A DNA stretch of 40,161 nt. It comes from DSNY01 sp016861185 (GTDB taxonomy: Bacteria; Pseudomonadota; Gammaproteobacteria; Burkholderiales; Burkholderiaceae_F). The DNA lies in contig SZOR01000029.1 in assembly GCA_030263275.1 (NCBI GenBank), positions 1-40,161 of the forward strand. The letters run 5' to 3'. Within the stretch, counting starts at the first letter, position 1. The number at the start of each line of letters is the position of its first letter. The translations under genes and the position numbers were made by a program. A model generated the notes under the pieces. That model was given only the letters and a program-made list of their open reading frames with translations, was not told the origin of the DNA and searched no databases. Positions 24,346-31,154 of the stretch are shown here, in pieces.

Positions 24346-24981
24346 TCAAGAGCCCGTCTGCTGCAGGCGTTCGATACGCCGCGCGACATAGCTGTCCATC
24401 GCGGCGCCGATCAGCGGCGCACTCCTTTCGGCCGCCTGCCGCATGTAGCGCGCGGGTTTTGCGCCCGGATGCCTCACGACGCGAAGCACCCGGCCACCGA
24501 CCACCATTGCGTTCCCGCGGAGCCCGTCGCCGGCGCGGATGACGTGTGGTTTGGTCCCCGATTCGACCCACGCTGCATAGTAGGCGTCGCGCTTCCCGGC
24601 GCGATAGGCGCTCGAAGCGCCGGCGATCGCCAAGCCAATCACGTCGTCGGCGCGCACCTTTGTGCGCACGCGTATCGACAGCTTCAGGGCGCCTGACCGA
24701 TAGGGAGCAGTCGCCCTGGCGTGGCTGGCCGCGACCGTCGCCGCAGCCCGTACTGCACCGCGGCGGATTGATCGAAACACCTTCGGATCATCCAGGCCCG
24801 CGAGCAATCGCTCCAGCTCTGGCGCCTCGATCTTGACGCGTATCTCAGGCATCAGGGCGCGCAGATCGAGGCGCGCAGACTCGCCGCCGGCGAACAGCGA
24901 TCTGATCGAGCTGAAGATCGCGTGCCGAACTGCGAAGCGACCAACGACAGCAGGTGTCAGGCGAAGGAGAATCGGAATCAT
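24346..24981 (-). CDS. HK97-gp10-like phage neck/tail-completion protein
   Basis: 211 residues. From about residue 44 the protein follows the HK97 gp10 family pattern: MPEIRVKIEAPELERLLAGL, then a helix, APYRSGALKLSIRVR, YYAAWVESGTKPH and a C-terminal HPGAKPARYMRQAAE. Such proteins bridge the phage head-tail connector and tail tube. The first 43 residues are an unusual extension; an internal ATG at 24852 would start exactly at the family domain, but neither start has a strong ribosome site. It is the last gene of the minus-strand set and the only recognisable virion-type gene in the element. It could equip satellite particles with helper tails; this is inference. Confidence 0.75.
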   Translation of the reverse strand: MIPILLRLTPAVVGRFAVRHAIFSSIRSLFAGGESARLDLRALMPEIRVKIEAPELERLLAGLDDPKVFRSIRRGAVRAAATVAASHARATAPYRSGALKLSIRVRTKVRADDVIGLAIAGASSAYRAGKRDAYYAAWVESGTKPHVIRAGDGLRGNAMVVGGRVLRVVRHPGAKPARYMRQAAERSAPLIGAAMDSYVARRIERLQQTGS

Positions 24982-25091
24982 CGTCGTTCTTTCGTTTGAA
25001 GTTGTTCAGGCGGCCCGCGTTGCGCCCTGACCCCGCGGGAAAGGGGCGGCCGCGTGACTCGGCGAGCGTCAACGCCGAACGGGAGCGGCCC

Positions 25092-25112
25092 CGGCGCTGG
25101 CTGACAGCGCCG
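25092..25112. other. 8-bp perfect stem-loop between the coiled-coil and gp10-like genes
   Basis: CGGCGCTG and CAGCGCCG flank a 5-nt loop, 11 nt beyond the coiled-coil gene stop. There is no T-run, so a terminator is doubtful; it may modulate read-through into the gp10-like gene across the 142-nt gap. Confidence 0.45.
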
Positions 25113-25123
25113 CCCGTAACGAT

Positions 25124-25861
25124 CTACCTGCGCGGTGCGATGCGCAGCGGCCCGCCTAGCACGCGGTCGCTCTCGGCTAGGTCCTTGTTGAATGTCGGCT
25201 CGATCGCCAGCCACGCCCGCTCGCGCTCGGCCAGCGCGCGGCCTTCATCGAAGGCGAAGCCCAGCCGCGCCGCTGCGCGCAGCGCGTCGACCTCGCGGGC
25301 GATCTGCGCCGGGCTCAGTCGGGCCAGGCGCAGCGCCTCTGCTTTCGGCAGCAGCTCGCGGACGCGCGCCGCGTGCTCGGCGAGCACAGGGAACTTCGGG
25401 ACCACGGGCCGCGGCCCGCCCTTTCGTCCGACCTCAACGAAATCCTGCAGGCCGTCCGCCTGGACGATCTCGCGCCGCATGTCGGCGAGCAACGCCTCGA
25501 CCTCGGCGCCGCCGAGTGATGCGAGCGCCGCCTCAGCCCGCTCGATTGCGCTGTCCGCGGCGCGCTCGGCCACGGACAGCTCGCCCTCGGCCTGAGCCAA
25601 TGCCCCTTGCGCCTCGCGCAGCGCGCCAAGCGCGCGCTGCAGGCCTGCGCGTTTCTCTTCGATCGCCGGGGCCAGGCGTGCCAGAGCTGCGCGCCGGCCA
25701 GCCGTCGCCGCCTCGATCTGGGCAATCAGCTGAGCGCGCTCGGTGCCGGCCTTCGCATCGTCCGCGGCGATGCTCTCGGCCACAGCGGGGAGCGCGGCCA
25801 GGCGGTCGACCTGTGCTCTAAGCGCGGCAATCTCGGCATCGCGCCGAATCGGTGGTTTCAT
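25124..25861 (-). CDS. Long coiled-coil protein of unknown function
   Basis: 245 residues starting MKPPIRRDAEIAALRAQVDRL with AGGGAG upstream. Residues about 8-140 are Ala/Glu/Arg-rich with heptad-like spacing and no prolines, predicting a long coiled coil; the rest is helical with a short conserved-looking end (FNKDLAESDRVLGG). I do not recognise the family. It lies between the primase-helicase and the gp10-like gene, in the place where P4 and related satellites carry capsid-remodelling or helper-interfering genes. An external scaffold role is a guess from shape and position only. Confidence 0.8.
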   Translation of the reverse strand: MKPPIRRDAEIAALRAQVDRLAALPAVAESIAADDAKAGTERAQLIAQIEAATAGRRAALARLAPAIEEKRAGLQRALGALREAQGALAQAEGELSVAERAADSAIERAEAALASLGGAEVEALLADMRREIVQADGLQDFVEVGRKGGPRPVVPKFPVLAEHAARVRELLPKAEALRLARLSPAQIAREVDALRAAARLGFAFDEGRALAERERAWLAIEPTFNKDLAESDRVLGGPLRIAPRR

Positions 25862-25923
25862 CGATAGTGCTCCCTGCCGGAAGGTTGCAGCCGCAGCGCG
25901 CCGGCCCGCGCTGCGGCCCGGTT

Positions 25924-28641
25924 TCAGTAATCCTCGCCAAGCGCGCGCGGCGTGAAGCAGTAAAAACGCAGAGCGCCGTCGAGCGGCGTGCGCTCCTTGC
26001 GATCGGGCCGCACGTGCTCGCCGTCGCGCTCGCCGCGTAGCCAGCCGCGGTCGAGCAGCAGCCGCGCGGCGAAGCGATGATCGAAGCCAACGCACGTCTC
26101 GGCGCGAAAGACCTCTGGAAAGATCCAGTGGTGCAGCTCGGTTCCATCGTCAGCCACGGAATCGGCGAAGCCGCGCTCGACCTTCTCGAAGTCGTCGCCA
26201 GGCTTTACGCGCTGTCCGTCGCGCATCAACACGCGGTAGCCGATGCGCAGCGGCTTGTCGGGCGCGTGATCATCGGTCAGGCGATGCAGCCACGGCGCGC
26301 GGCTTTGTCCGTGCGCCTGGAGGAACGCGCGGACCGCGGCGAGGATTTGCCGTTCCTCGAGATTCCCGCCGCCGCCGCGCGCGTCGAGCCAGGCGCGAAA
26401 GCAAGTTCGCGCGGCGGCGAGCGCCTCGCCCTTTGCCCACCCAGTCAAGCCGGCCGCGGTCGCCGCCTCGCCGGCGAAGCCGACGAGACCGAAACGCGCA
26501 GCCGCGCGCGCAACTTGGCCAGACGTGCCAGGCGCGGTCGCGCCAACGAATTCGGCTGCCGCGCGCCGCGCGGCCTCGCCCATCGCCTCGGGATTGGCCG
26601 CAATGCGTTCGATCCACTCCGGGCCGACCGCGCCGTAGGCGTCGCCGCTCTCGCGCGCGAGGCGCCGCGCAAATGCATCGCCGTCGCGCTCGCCGTGCAG
26701 ATCCTCGAAAACGCCGGCGCCGGCGACTGGCTCGGCCGGAAGATCAATCACGCGCACCTCGGCGCCGGCGGTCTGCCGCTTGCCTGCGCTCGCCGCGTGC
26801 TGTTCAAGGCTCAGTTCGCCTGTCGACAGGCAAACGATCCGCCAGCGCAGGCGTTCGCGATTAACGCCCATGCGCGACATCCGAGCCTTGCCCTGCTGAT
26901 TTGCGATCTGATACGCGACAGCGATCACCTCGCGAGGATCAAGCTCTGCGACTTCATCGAGGCACAGCAGTGCATCAGAGTGCGAAGCGGCGACGCCTTC
27001 AAGTGCATTACTGGTTGCGCGCCAAGTTTCGACGAACTCGGGCGGACCGAACAGCGACGCGGCAACGCGCGCGACGGTGGTTTTGCCGCTGCTGCTCGGT
27101 CCGCGGAAGTGAACGACGAAGGAATCGAGGCGTGCCCAGTGAAGAAGCGGTGCGGCAAAGCCGGCCGACACCCCGAAGAGCAAGCGTGAATTGCGGCGGC
27201 AGAGCGCGCCGACGCGCTCGCGCCATTCGAGCGCAGAGCAGCGCGCACGGAACGCGCTTGCCACCGCGCCGGCGGCCTGGAAGATCACCTCCTCCCCGCC
27301 GTTGCCGATCGTCCGATCGACGAAGACGAACGCGCGGCCATGCCAGCCGGTGCGATCCGTGCAGCGTGCGAACGCGGACGGCTGACGCGTCTGCAGGTAC
27401 TCGGAGATCAGCGCGCGCGGCTTGGCGCCGGGCGCGATGCGCAGGCCGAGCGACAGCAGCGCGGCGCGGTACTCGGCGCCATCGGTCGACAACATGCGCG
27501 CCGGCATTGCCCATCGATGCGCGGTGCCCTCAGGGTCCGTGAGCTGCACCAAATAACCCCAGTCGCCGCCGTCAACGTCGCGCGTGCGCGCGATCACCTC
27601 GAGCGGCGAACAGATCCACAGCGGCGCCAGCTCGCGGCCGTCGCGATCGCGGTCGAGGAACCAGACGCCCGCCGCATCGAGACGAAAACGATCGACGCCT
27701 GCAGGCGTCTGCGCGGTCGCAGCGCGGCCCACGAGCGCGGCTTCGATCTGCTCGCGCACGGCATCAAGCCCGCGCACCTGGTGCAGATCGTTGAAGTCGG
27801 TTTGCCCTTCCTCGAGCCCATGCGGCACGCACCAGCGCCCGGCGCAGGCCTTCGCCGCGGCCTTTGCGGCATCGCGACCTGGATTCTTTCCGGTGCGCGC
27901 CTGCGTGTCGCGATCATCGTCGCCGCAGATCAGGATGCGCGCTTCGGCGCCGAGCTGCTTTCGCACCGCGCGCGCGACCGCGGCCAGGTTGCCGGCATCC
28001 ATTGCGGCCGCTACGGCGTAGCTCGTCGCCGCATGCAGGCTCGCCGCGGTCGCATAGCCCTCGGCGATCAGCGCAACGGCCGCGCCTTTCGGCTCGCCGA
28101 GCCAGTGAAGGCAGCCGACCTTTTCGCCGTCGCGCAGGTAGCGCTTCGATCCGTCCGCGTAGACGAACTGCGCGCTGCGCAGCTCGCCGGCCGCATTCCG
28201 GAGCGGGATAACCAGCCGCTCGCCGAGCTGGCGCACGCCGATCGCTTCGACCCCCTTGCGCGCTAGGTACGGATGCCCGTTCGCGTCGCCGGCCGACTCC
28301 CACAGCGCACGCGCGACGCCGGCCGCCCGCTGATGCACGCGCGCCTGCTGCTGCTCGGCTGCCTGCCGCTGCTCGTCGATCGCCTTGCGCTCGGCCTGGG
28401 TCAGCGGCTTGTCGGCGCCCTCGCGCCAACTCTCGCGGGCGCCGGTGTCGAAGCGCCCGAAGGCGGCCCACGCGCGCCCGGTCGCCGGCACGCGCAGTGC
28501 ATACCAGCCAGGACGGTCGCGGCGGCCGCGGCCCTCGACAGGCACGCGGACCGGCCTTTCCGTGTTCGCCAGCGGCTCGCCCTCGATCACGAGACCGAGT
28601 GCCCGCGCCGCAGCGATGAAGGAATCGACCTGAGCGACCAC
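25924..28641 (-). CDS. TOPRIM-DUF927 primase-helicase
   Basis: The 905-residue replication protein has an N-terminal region with a TOPRIM nucleotidyl-transfer domain (Glu motif AEGYATAAS at about 193-201, acidic CGDDDRD at 239-245) and a DUF927 helicase with Walker A GPSSSGKT at 514-521 and Walker B LLCLDE at 558-563. No zinc-finger primase module is seen at the N-terminus. It probably primes and unwinds element DNA for autonomous replication, as P4 alpha does. It begins at a GTG 4 nt after the 95-residue gene stop, so it is translated from the alpA transcript. Confidence 0.93.
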   Translation of the reverse strand: MVAQVDSFIAAARALGLVIEGEPLANTERPVRVPVEGRGRRDRPGWYALRVPATGRAWAAFGRFDTGARESWREGADKPLTQAERKAIDEQRQAAEQQQARVHQRAAGVARALWESAGDANGHPYLARKGVEAIGVRQLGERLVIPLRNAAGELRSAQFVYADGSKRYLRDGEKVGCLHWLGEPKGAAVALIAEGYATAASLHAATSYAVAAAMDAGNLAAVARAVRKQLGAEARILICGDDDRDTQARTGKNPGRDAAKAAAKACAGRWCVPHGLEEGQTDFNDLHQVRGLDAVREQIEAALVGRAATAQTPAGVDRFRLDAAGVWFLDRDRDGRELAPLWICSPLEVIARTRDVDGGDWGYLVQLTDPEGTAHRWAMPARMLSTDGAEYRAALLSLGLRIAPGAKPRALISEYLQTRQPSAFARCTDRTGWHGRAFVFVDRTIGNGGEEVIFQAAGAVASAFRARCSALEWRERVGALCRRNSRLLFGVSAGFAAPLLHWARLDSFVVHFRGPSSSGKTTVARVAASLFGPPEFVETWRATSNALEGVAASHSDALLCLDEVAELDPREVIAVAYQIANQQGKARMSRMGVNRERLRWRIVCLSTGELSLEQHAASAGKRQTAGAEVRVIDLPAEPVAGAGVFEDLHGERDGDAFARRLARESGDAYGAVGPEWIERIAANPEAMGEAARRAAAEFVGATAPGTSGQVARAAARFGLVGFAGEAATAAGLTGWAKGEALAAARTCFRAWLDARGGGGNLEERQILAAVRAFLQAHGQSRAPWLHRLTDDHAPDKPLRIGYRVLMRDGQRVKPGDDFEKVERGFADSVADDGTELHHWIFPEVFRAETCVGFDHRFAARLLLDRGWLRGERDGEHVRPDRKERTPLDGALRFYCFTPRALGEDY

Positions 28642-28645
28642 TACA

Positions 28646-28933
28646 TCAGCCTGCGCGCTGCAGGCGTGCGCGCTCGCGCAGCAGCCACAGGAGCCTGCGA
28701 TCGCGTGAGCGGCAGAGTATTGCGCCGCGCTGGTCGAGTATCTCGACCCGCGGCGCGCCGCGCGACGGATCAGCCCACGCCCACGCGATCCGCACCCGCA
28801 GCGCTACGCCCCCCGCATCGATGTCGAGCACCTCGCCCTTGCGCGCCCGAAGAACGTCGGGGTGGTTTTCGGCCTCGTCGAGCGCGCGCAGCAGTTGCGC
28901 CGCCGTCGCGAACCACGGAAGAGATGCACTCAC
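28646..28933 (-). CDS. Small protein between alpA and the primase-helicase, unknown
   Basis: 95 residues (MSASLPWFATAAQLLRAL...) starting at a GTG that overlaps the alpA stop (GTGA), and ending 4 nt before the primase-helicase. The middle looks like a small beta-rich fold (VLDIDAGGVALRVRIAWAW, PRVEILDQRGAIL) and the end is a basic helix. I do not recognise it. Tight coupling on both sides supports a real gene and suggests a replication accessory or regulatory role. Confidence 0.75.
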   Translation of the reverse strand: MSASLPWFATAAQLLRALDEAENHPDVLRARKGEVLDIDAGGVALRVRIAWAWADPSRGAPRVEILDQRGAILCRSRDRRLLWLLRERARLQRAG

Positions 28934-29157
28934 TCACGCGTCCCGCGCTCGGCGATGCGTTGGGCTACCCACTGATCGACCTCGCTGCACACGAACGCGA
29001 CGGCGCGATCACCGATTGAGACCGGCCGCGGGAAGCGGCCAGCGGCGATCAGCCTGTAGAGCTGAGAGTTGCTAAGGCCGGTTCGGCGGAGTACCTCGCG
29101 CTTGCGCGCTAGGCTCTCGCCTTGCGCGACGGACAGATCATCGGGGGCGGGATTCAC
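28930..29157 (-). CDS. alpA: AlpA-family transcriptional regulator / excisionase-like
   Basis: 75 residues with the AlpA winged-HTH pattern: RKREVLRRTGLSNSQLYRLIAAGRFPRPV, then VAFVCSEVDQWVAQRI. AlpA proteins activate or control integrase and replication genes of P4-like and PICI elements and can act as recombination directionality factors. It begins at a GTG behind GAGAGG. It is the first recognisable regulator of the replication cluster, coupled to the next two genes. Confidence 0.93.
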   Translation of the reverse strand: MNPAPDDLSVAQGESLARKREVLRRTGLSNSQLYRLIAAGRFPRPVSIGDRAVAFVCSEVDQWVAQRIAERGTRE

Positions 29158-29219
29158 GGGTGCCTCTCGGCGTCGGTTGCGACGCCGAGATCATCCACGC
29201 GAAACTGCCGACGCTAGAA

Positions 29220-29906
29220 CTAGCGTCGGCGGTTCTCTGCTTCGATCAACGCGCGAACTCGGCGCACGTGGTCGGAAGCCGTCGACCGGGGCACACCGAG
29301 CGCCCGCTCGATGCGGCCAGGCATGCCGCGCCACGGCTCGCCGTTGCGCCAGCGCTTGCGTATTTCGGCCTCGATCTTGCCTACCCGGTCCTTGATCTTC
29401 ATCTCGCGTGCTCTGCGCGCCTTCTCCGCCCCTTTCGCCGCGCGGCCGGCCTTCGCGCGCGCAGCTCGAGTAGCAACTGCATGCAGCGCAGGCAGCGCCG
29501 CGGCGACTGTTTCGATGTGCACGCCGTCAACGTATTGTCGAACCTGCAACGCGATGGACGTGATCGCAGCGAGCAGCCTCTCGCGCTCGCGTTCACGCTC
29601 GAGCGGCGTCTCCCATCGATCCGGATCGCTCTGCGCCAAGTACCAGAGCCAGACGTGCAACTCCGCGCACGCGCGCCAGTAGCCTCCCGGGGAATACGTG
29701 GCGTCGCTGGACTGTTCAGGCAACTCTTCGAACTGCGGGCAGCGCCGCAGCTCATTGGCGAGCCAGGTCCGCAGCGAAGCGGACGGCGTGCCCCAAGTCT
29801 CGCCGGCGGCCTCGCCGATCAGCAGCTCGACGACGTGCTCGATCTCGTACGGATCGGTCGGAAAAAACCCAGCGTCCGCGACGCGCTGACTCACGTTCGC
29901 CCCCAT
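29220..29906 (-). CDS. Unknown protein with C-terminal helix-turn-helix
   Basis: 228 residues. The N-terminal half (IEHVVELLIGEAAGE, GGYWRACAELHVWLWYLAQSD) is helical and tryptophan-rich; a long basic Ala/Arg/Lys helix follows (about 140-170); the end (IERALGVPRSTASDHVRRVRAL) reads as a helix-turn-helix that could bind DNA. I do not recognise the family. It lies upstream of alpA on the same strand, with a 62-nt gap. A DNA-binding role in control or in recognising DNA for packaging is possible, but unproven. Confidence 0.75.
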   Translation of the reverse strand: MGANVSQRVADAGFFPTDPYEIEHVVELLIGEAAGETWGTPSASLRTWLANELRRCPQFEELPEQSSDATYSPGGYWRACAELHVWLWYLAQSDPDRWETPLERERERERLLAAITSIALQVRQYVDGVHIETVAAALPALHAVATRAARAKAGRAAKGAEKARRAREMKIKDRVGKIEAEIRKRWRNGEPWRGMPGRIERALGVPRSTASDHVRRVRALIEAENRRR

Positions 29907-29992
29907 GACTGGCGAACCCCTGCGGAAGAAGCGCCAGGCCGGCAGGGTTCCGGCTCTTCGATCCGTCGATCTAGGCGCGCACCAATTCTCGC

Positions 29993-30322
29993 TCAGACGT
30001 AGGCGCCAGACGCATCGAAGCGCCGGCTGCGTAGCTCGGCGCGTGCGAACACGCGGTCAAGCTCGTCGACAGTGCCGAGCAGCAGCTCGGCGCGCTCAAT
30101 CAACACGTCGATCTCGGCGCGCAGCGCCGGCAGCGCACGCGCGAGCGCTACAACTTCCGCCGCGGAGCGCGGCGCGGCGCTTCGCTTCGCGCGGCGCAAG
30201 CCGGGCAAGAGCGAGCCAGCGACCACAGCAGCCTCGACCGGCGAAGGCACGTCCCCGGTTTGTCCCCGGAATGTCCCCGGATTTTTCTCTGTGTGTTGGG
30301 GACACTCAAAGCTAGTATTCAT
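29993..30322 (-). CDS. Small helical protein whose 5' end is made of GGGGAC repeats
   Basis: 109 residues if started at the ATG at 30322 (MNTSFECPQHTEKNPGTF...). The first 25 residues are encoded by the right GGGGAC cluster and look unlike a folded domain; residues 30-105 are Ala/Leu/Arg-rich helix (SAAEVVALARALPALRAEID). No strong ribosome site precedes the ATG. Internal GTG starts at codons 25 or 33 would leave the repeats as non-coding control DNA. Function unknown. It is the most upstream gene of the minus-strand set. Confidence 0.55.
   Translation of the reverse strand: MNTSFECPQHTEKNPGTFRGQTGDVPSPVEAAVVAGSLLPGLRRAKRSAAPRSAAEVVALARALPALRAEIDVLIERAELLLGTVDELDRVFARAELRSRRFDASGAYV
30251..30303. 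repeat. Right GGGGAC repeat cluster (three tandem inverted copies plus one direct)
   Basis: GTCCCC occurs at 30251, 30262 and 30273 with an exact 11-bp period (GTCCCCGGNNT), which is GGGGAC on the minus strand; a further GGGGAC starts at 30298 on the plus strand. The sequence family is the same as the cluster at 24131-24242. Eleven bases is one helical turn, so bound proteins would align on one face of the DNA. Confidence 0.65.
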
Positions 30323-30445
30323 GCGGCTTTTCGGGGCGCGGCCACCGTTTGCCCCGGCGCCCCGGATGAAATCATCGGCCACGCTCACCGCCGCGGCCGA
30401 GCCCGCTTTCGAACGGCGCCCGGGCCTGGGTACCGGCGTGCGACC

Positions 30446-30467
30446 GGGGGTGCTTTTGGGGGTATCC
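30446..30467 (+). repeat. Right candidate integrase arm-type sites
   Basis: GGGGGTGCTTTT (30446-30457) is followed at exactly 12 bp by GGGGGTATCC (30458-30467). They match the left-end GGGGGTACTTAT sites in sequence, orientation and 12-bp step and lie about 50-70 bp inside attR. The rest of the 196 nt between the 109-aa gene and attR shows no clear gene. Confidence 0.55.
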
Positions 30468-30518
30468 ATCGGCCCAGTCGCAGCGACCTTCAACGCCGGC
30501 GCGGCTCTCCGGCCCTTC

Positions 30519-30541
30519 TTCGAGTCCTCTCCTGGGCACCA
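30519..30541 (+). repeat. attR, right copy of 23-bp direct repeat
   Basis: Exact copy of the last 23 bases of tRNA-Leu including CCA, here without the rest of a tRNA. It marks the right end of the element; the host terminator hairpin begins about 10 nt further on. Confidence 0.93.
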
Positions 30542-30550
30542 CTTGAAAAG

Positions 30551-30572
30551 CCGGCACTCGCCGGATTTTTTT
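30551..30572. terminator. Displaced native tRNA-Leu terminator, probably bidirectional
   Basis: CCGGC-ACTC-GCCGG forms a 5-bp stem followed by ATTTTTTT on the plus strand, and AAAA precedes it so the minus strand reads CTTTT. Before integration it would have followed the tRNA CCA by 9 nt. It now serves the phosphoribosyltransferase end on the minus strand at best. The 43 nt up to the next gene show nothing else. Confidence 0.75.
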
Positions 30573-30615
30573 CGTTCTCCGCACCCATCGCCGACGCGCG
30601 TTCGTTCTGCCGCGT

Positions 30616-31140
30616 TCATTCGCCGCGCGCGCGGCTGCGCAGTCGCGCGGCAAGCTGATGCGGCCGCAGCGAGTCGTACTCCTCGAACGGCTGGTGGATC
30701 CAGGGACTCGTCGGCAGGTACTGCACGTAGTAATCGGGCTTGAACGTCGATACCGCCTTGTACCAGAGCACGGCGGTGCGCACCTCGCTGAGCGCGGCGA
30801 AGCGCTGCTTCAGGTGTTCGATCACGCGCGTCAGCGTCACGCCCGAGTCGACCAGATCGTCGACCAGAAGCAGCTTGCCGTGCAGGCCGCCGCCGGTCAT
30901 CGTGATGAATTCGGCGATGTCGAGCCGTCCCTGCCGCGTGCCGGCCGCTTCGCGGTACGAGCTGGCCGCAAGGATGCCGAGCGGCATGTCGTAAATGCGA
31001 GAGATCACGTCGCCGACCCGCAACCCGCCGCGCGCCAGGCACAGGATCGAGTCGAAGCGATAGCCGGACTCGTAGACCTGCAGCGCGAGCTGCTCGATCA
31101 GGCGGTGATACTCGTCCCAGCCGACGTGAAGATCCTTCAT
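30616..31140 (-). CDS. Phosphoribosyltransferase (purine salvage type)
   Basis: 174 residues starting MKDLHVGWDEYHRLIEQLAL. The PRPP-binding loop LLVDDLVDSGVTLT is clear, with SILCLARGGLRVGDVIS as the pyrophosphate loop. It is a type I PRTase, likely xanthine/guanine/hypoxanthine specific, making a nucleotide from a free base and PRPP. It lies 14 nt downstream of purA, fitting a purine function; the exact base is not readable from the sequence. Confidence 0.88.
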   Translation of the reverse strand: MKDLHVGWDEYHRLIEQLALQVYESGYRFDSILCLARGGLRVGDVISRIYDMPLGILAASSYREAAGTRQGRLDIAEFITMTGGGLHGKLLLVDDLVDSGVTLTRVIEHLKQRFAALSEVRTAVLWYKAVSTFKPDYYVQYLPTSPWIHQPFEEYDSLRPHQLAARLRSRARGE

Positions 31141-31154
31141 CGCCGCACCCCGTC

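Noticed and set aside
22570..30518. Known anti-phage defence cargo in the element
   Set aside because: None of the proteins shows recognisable nuclease, reverse transcriptase, toxin-antitoxin or restriction-modification motifs; satellites often carry defences, but none can be supported here.
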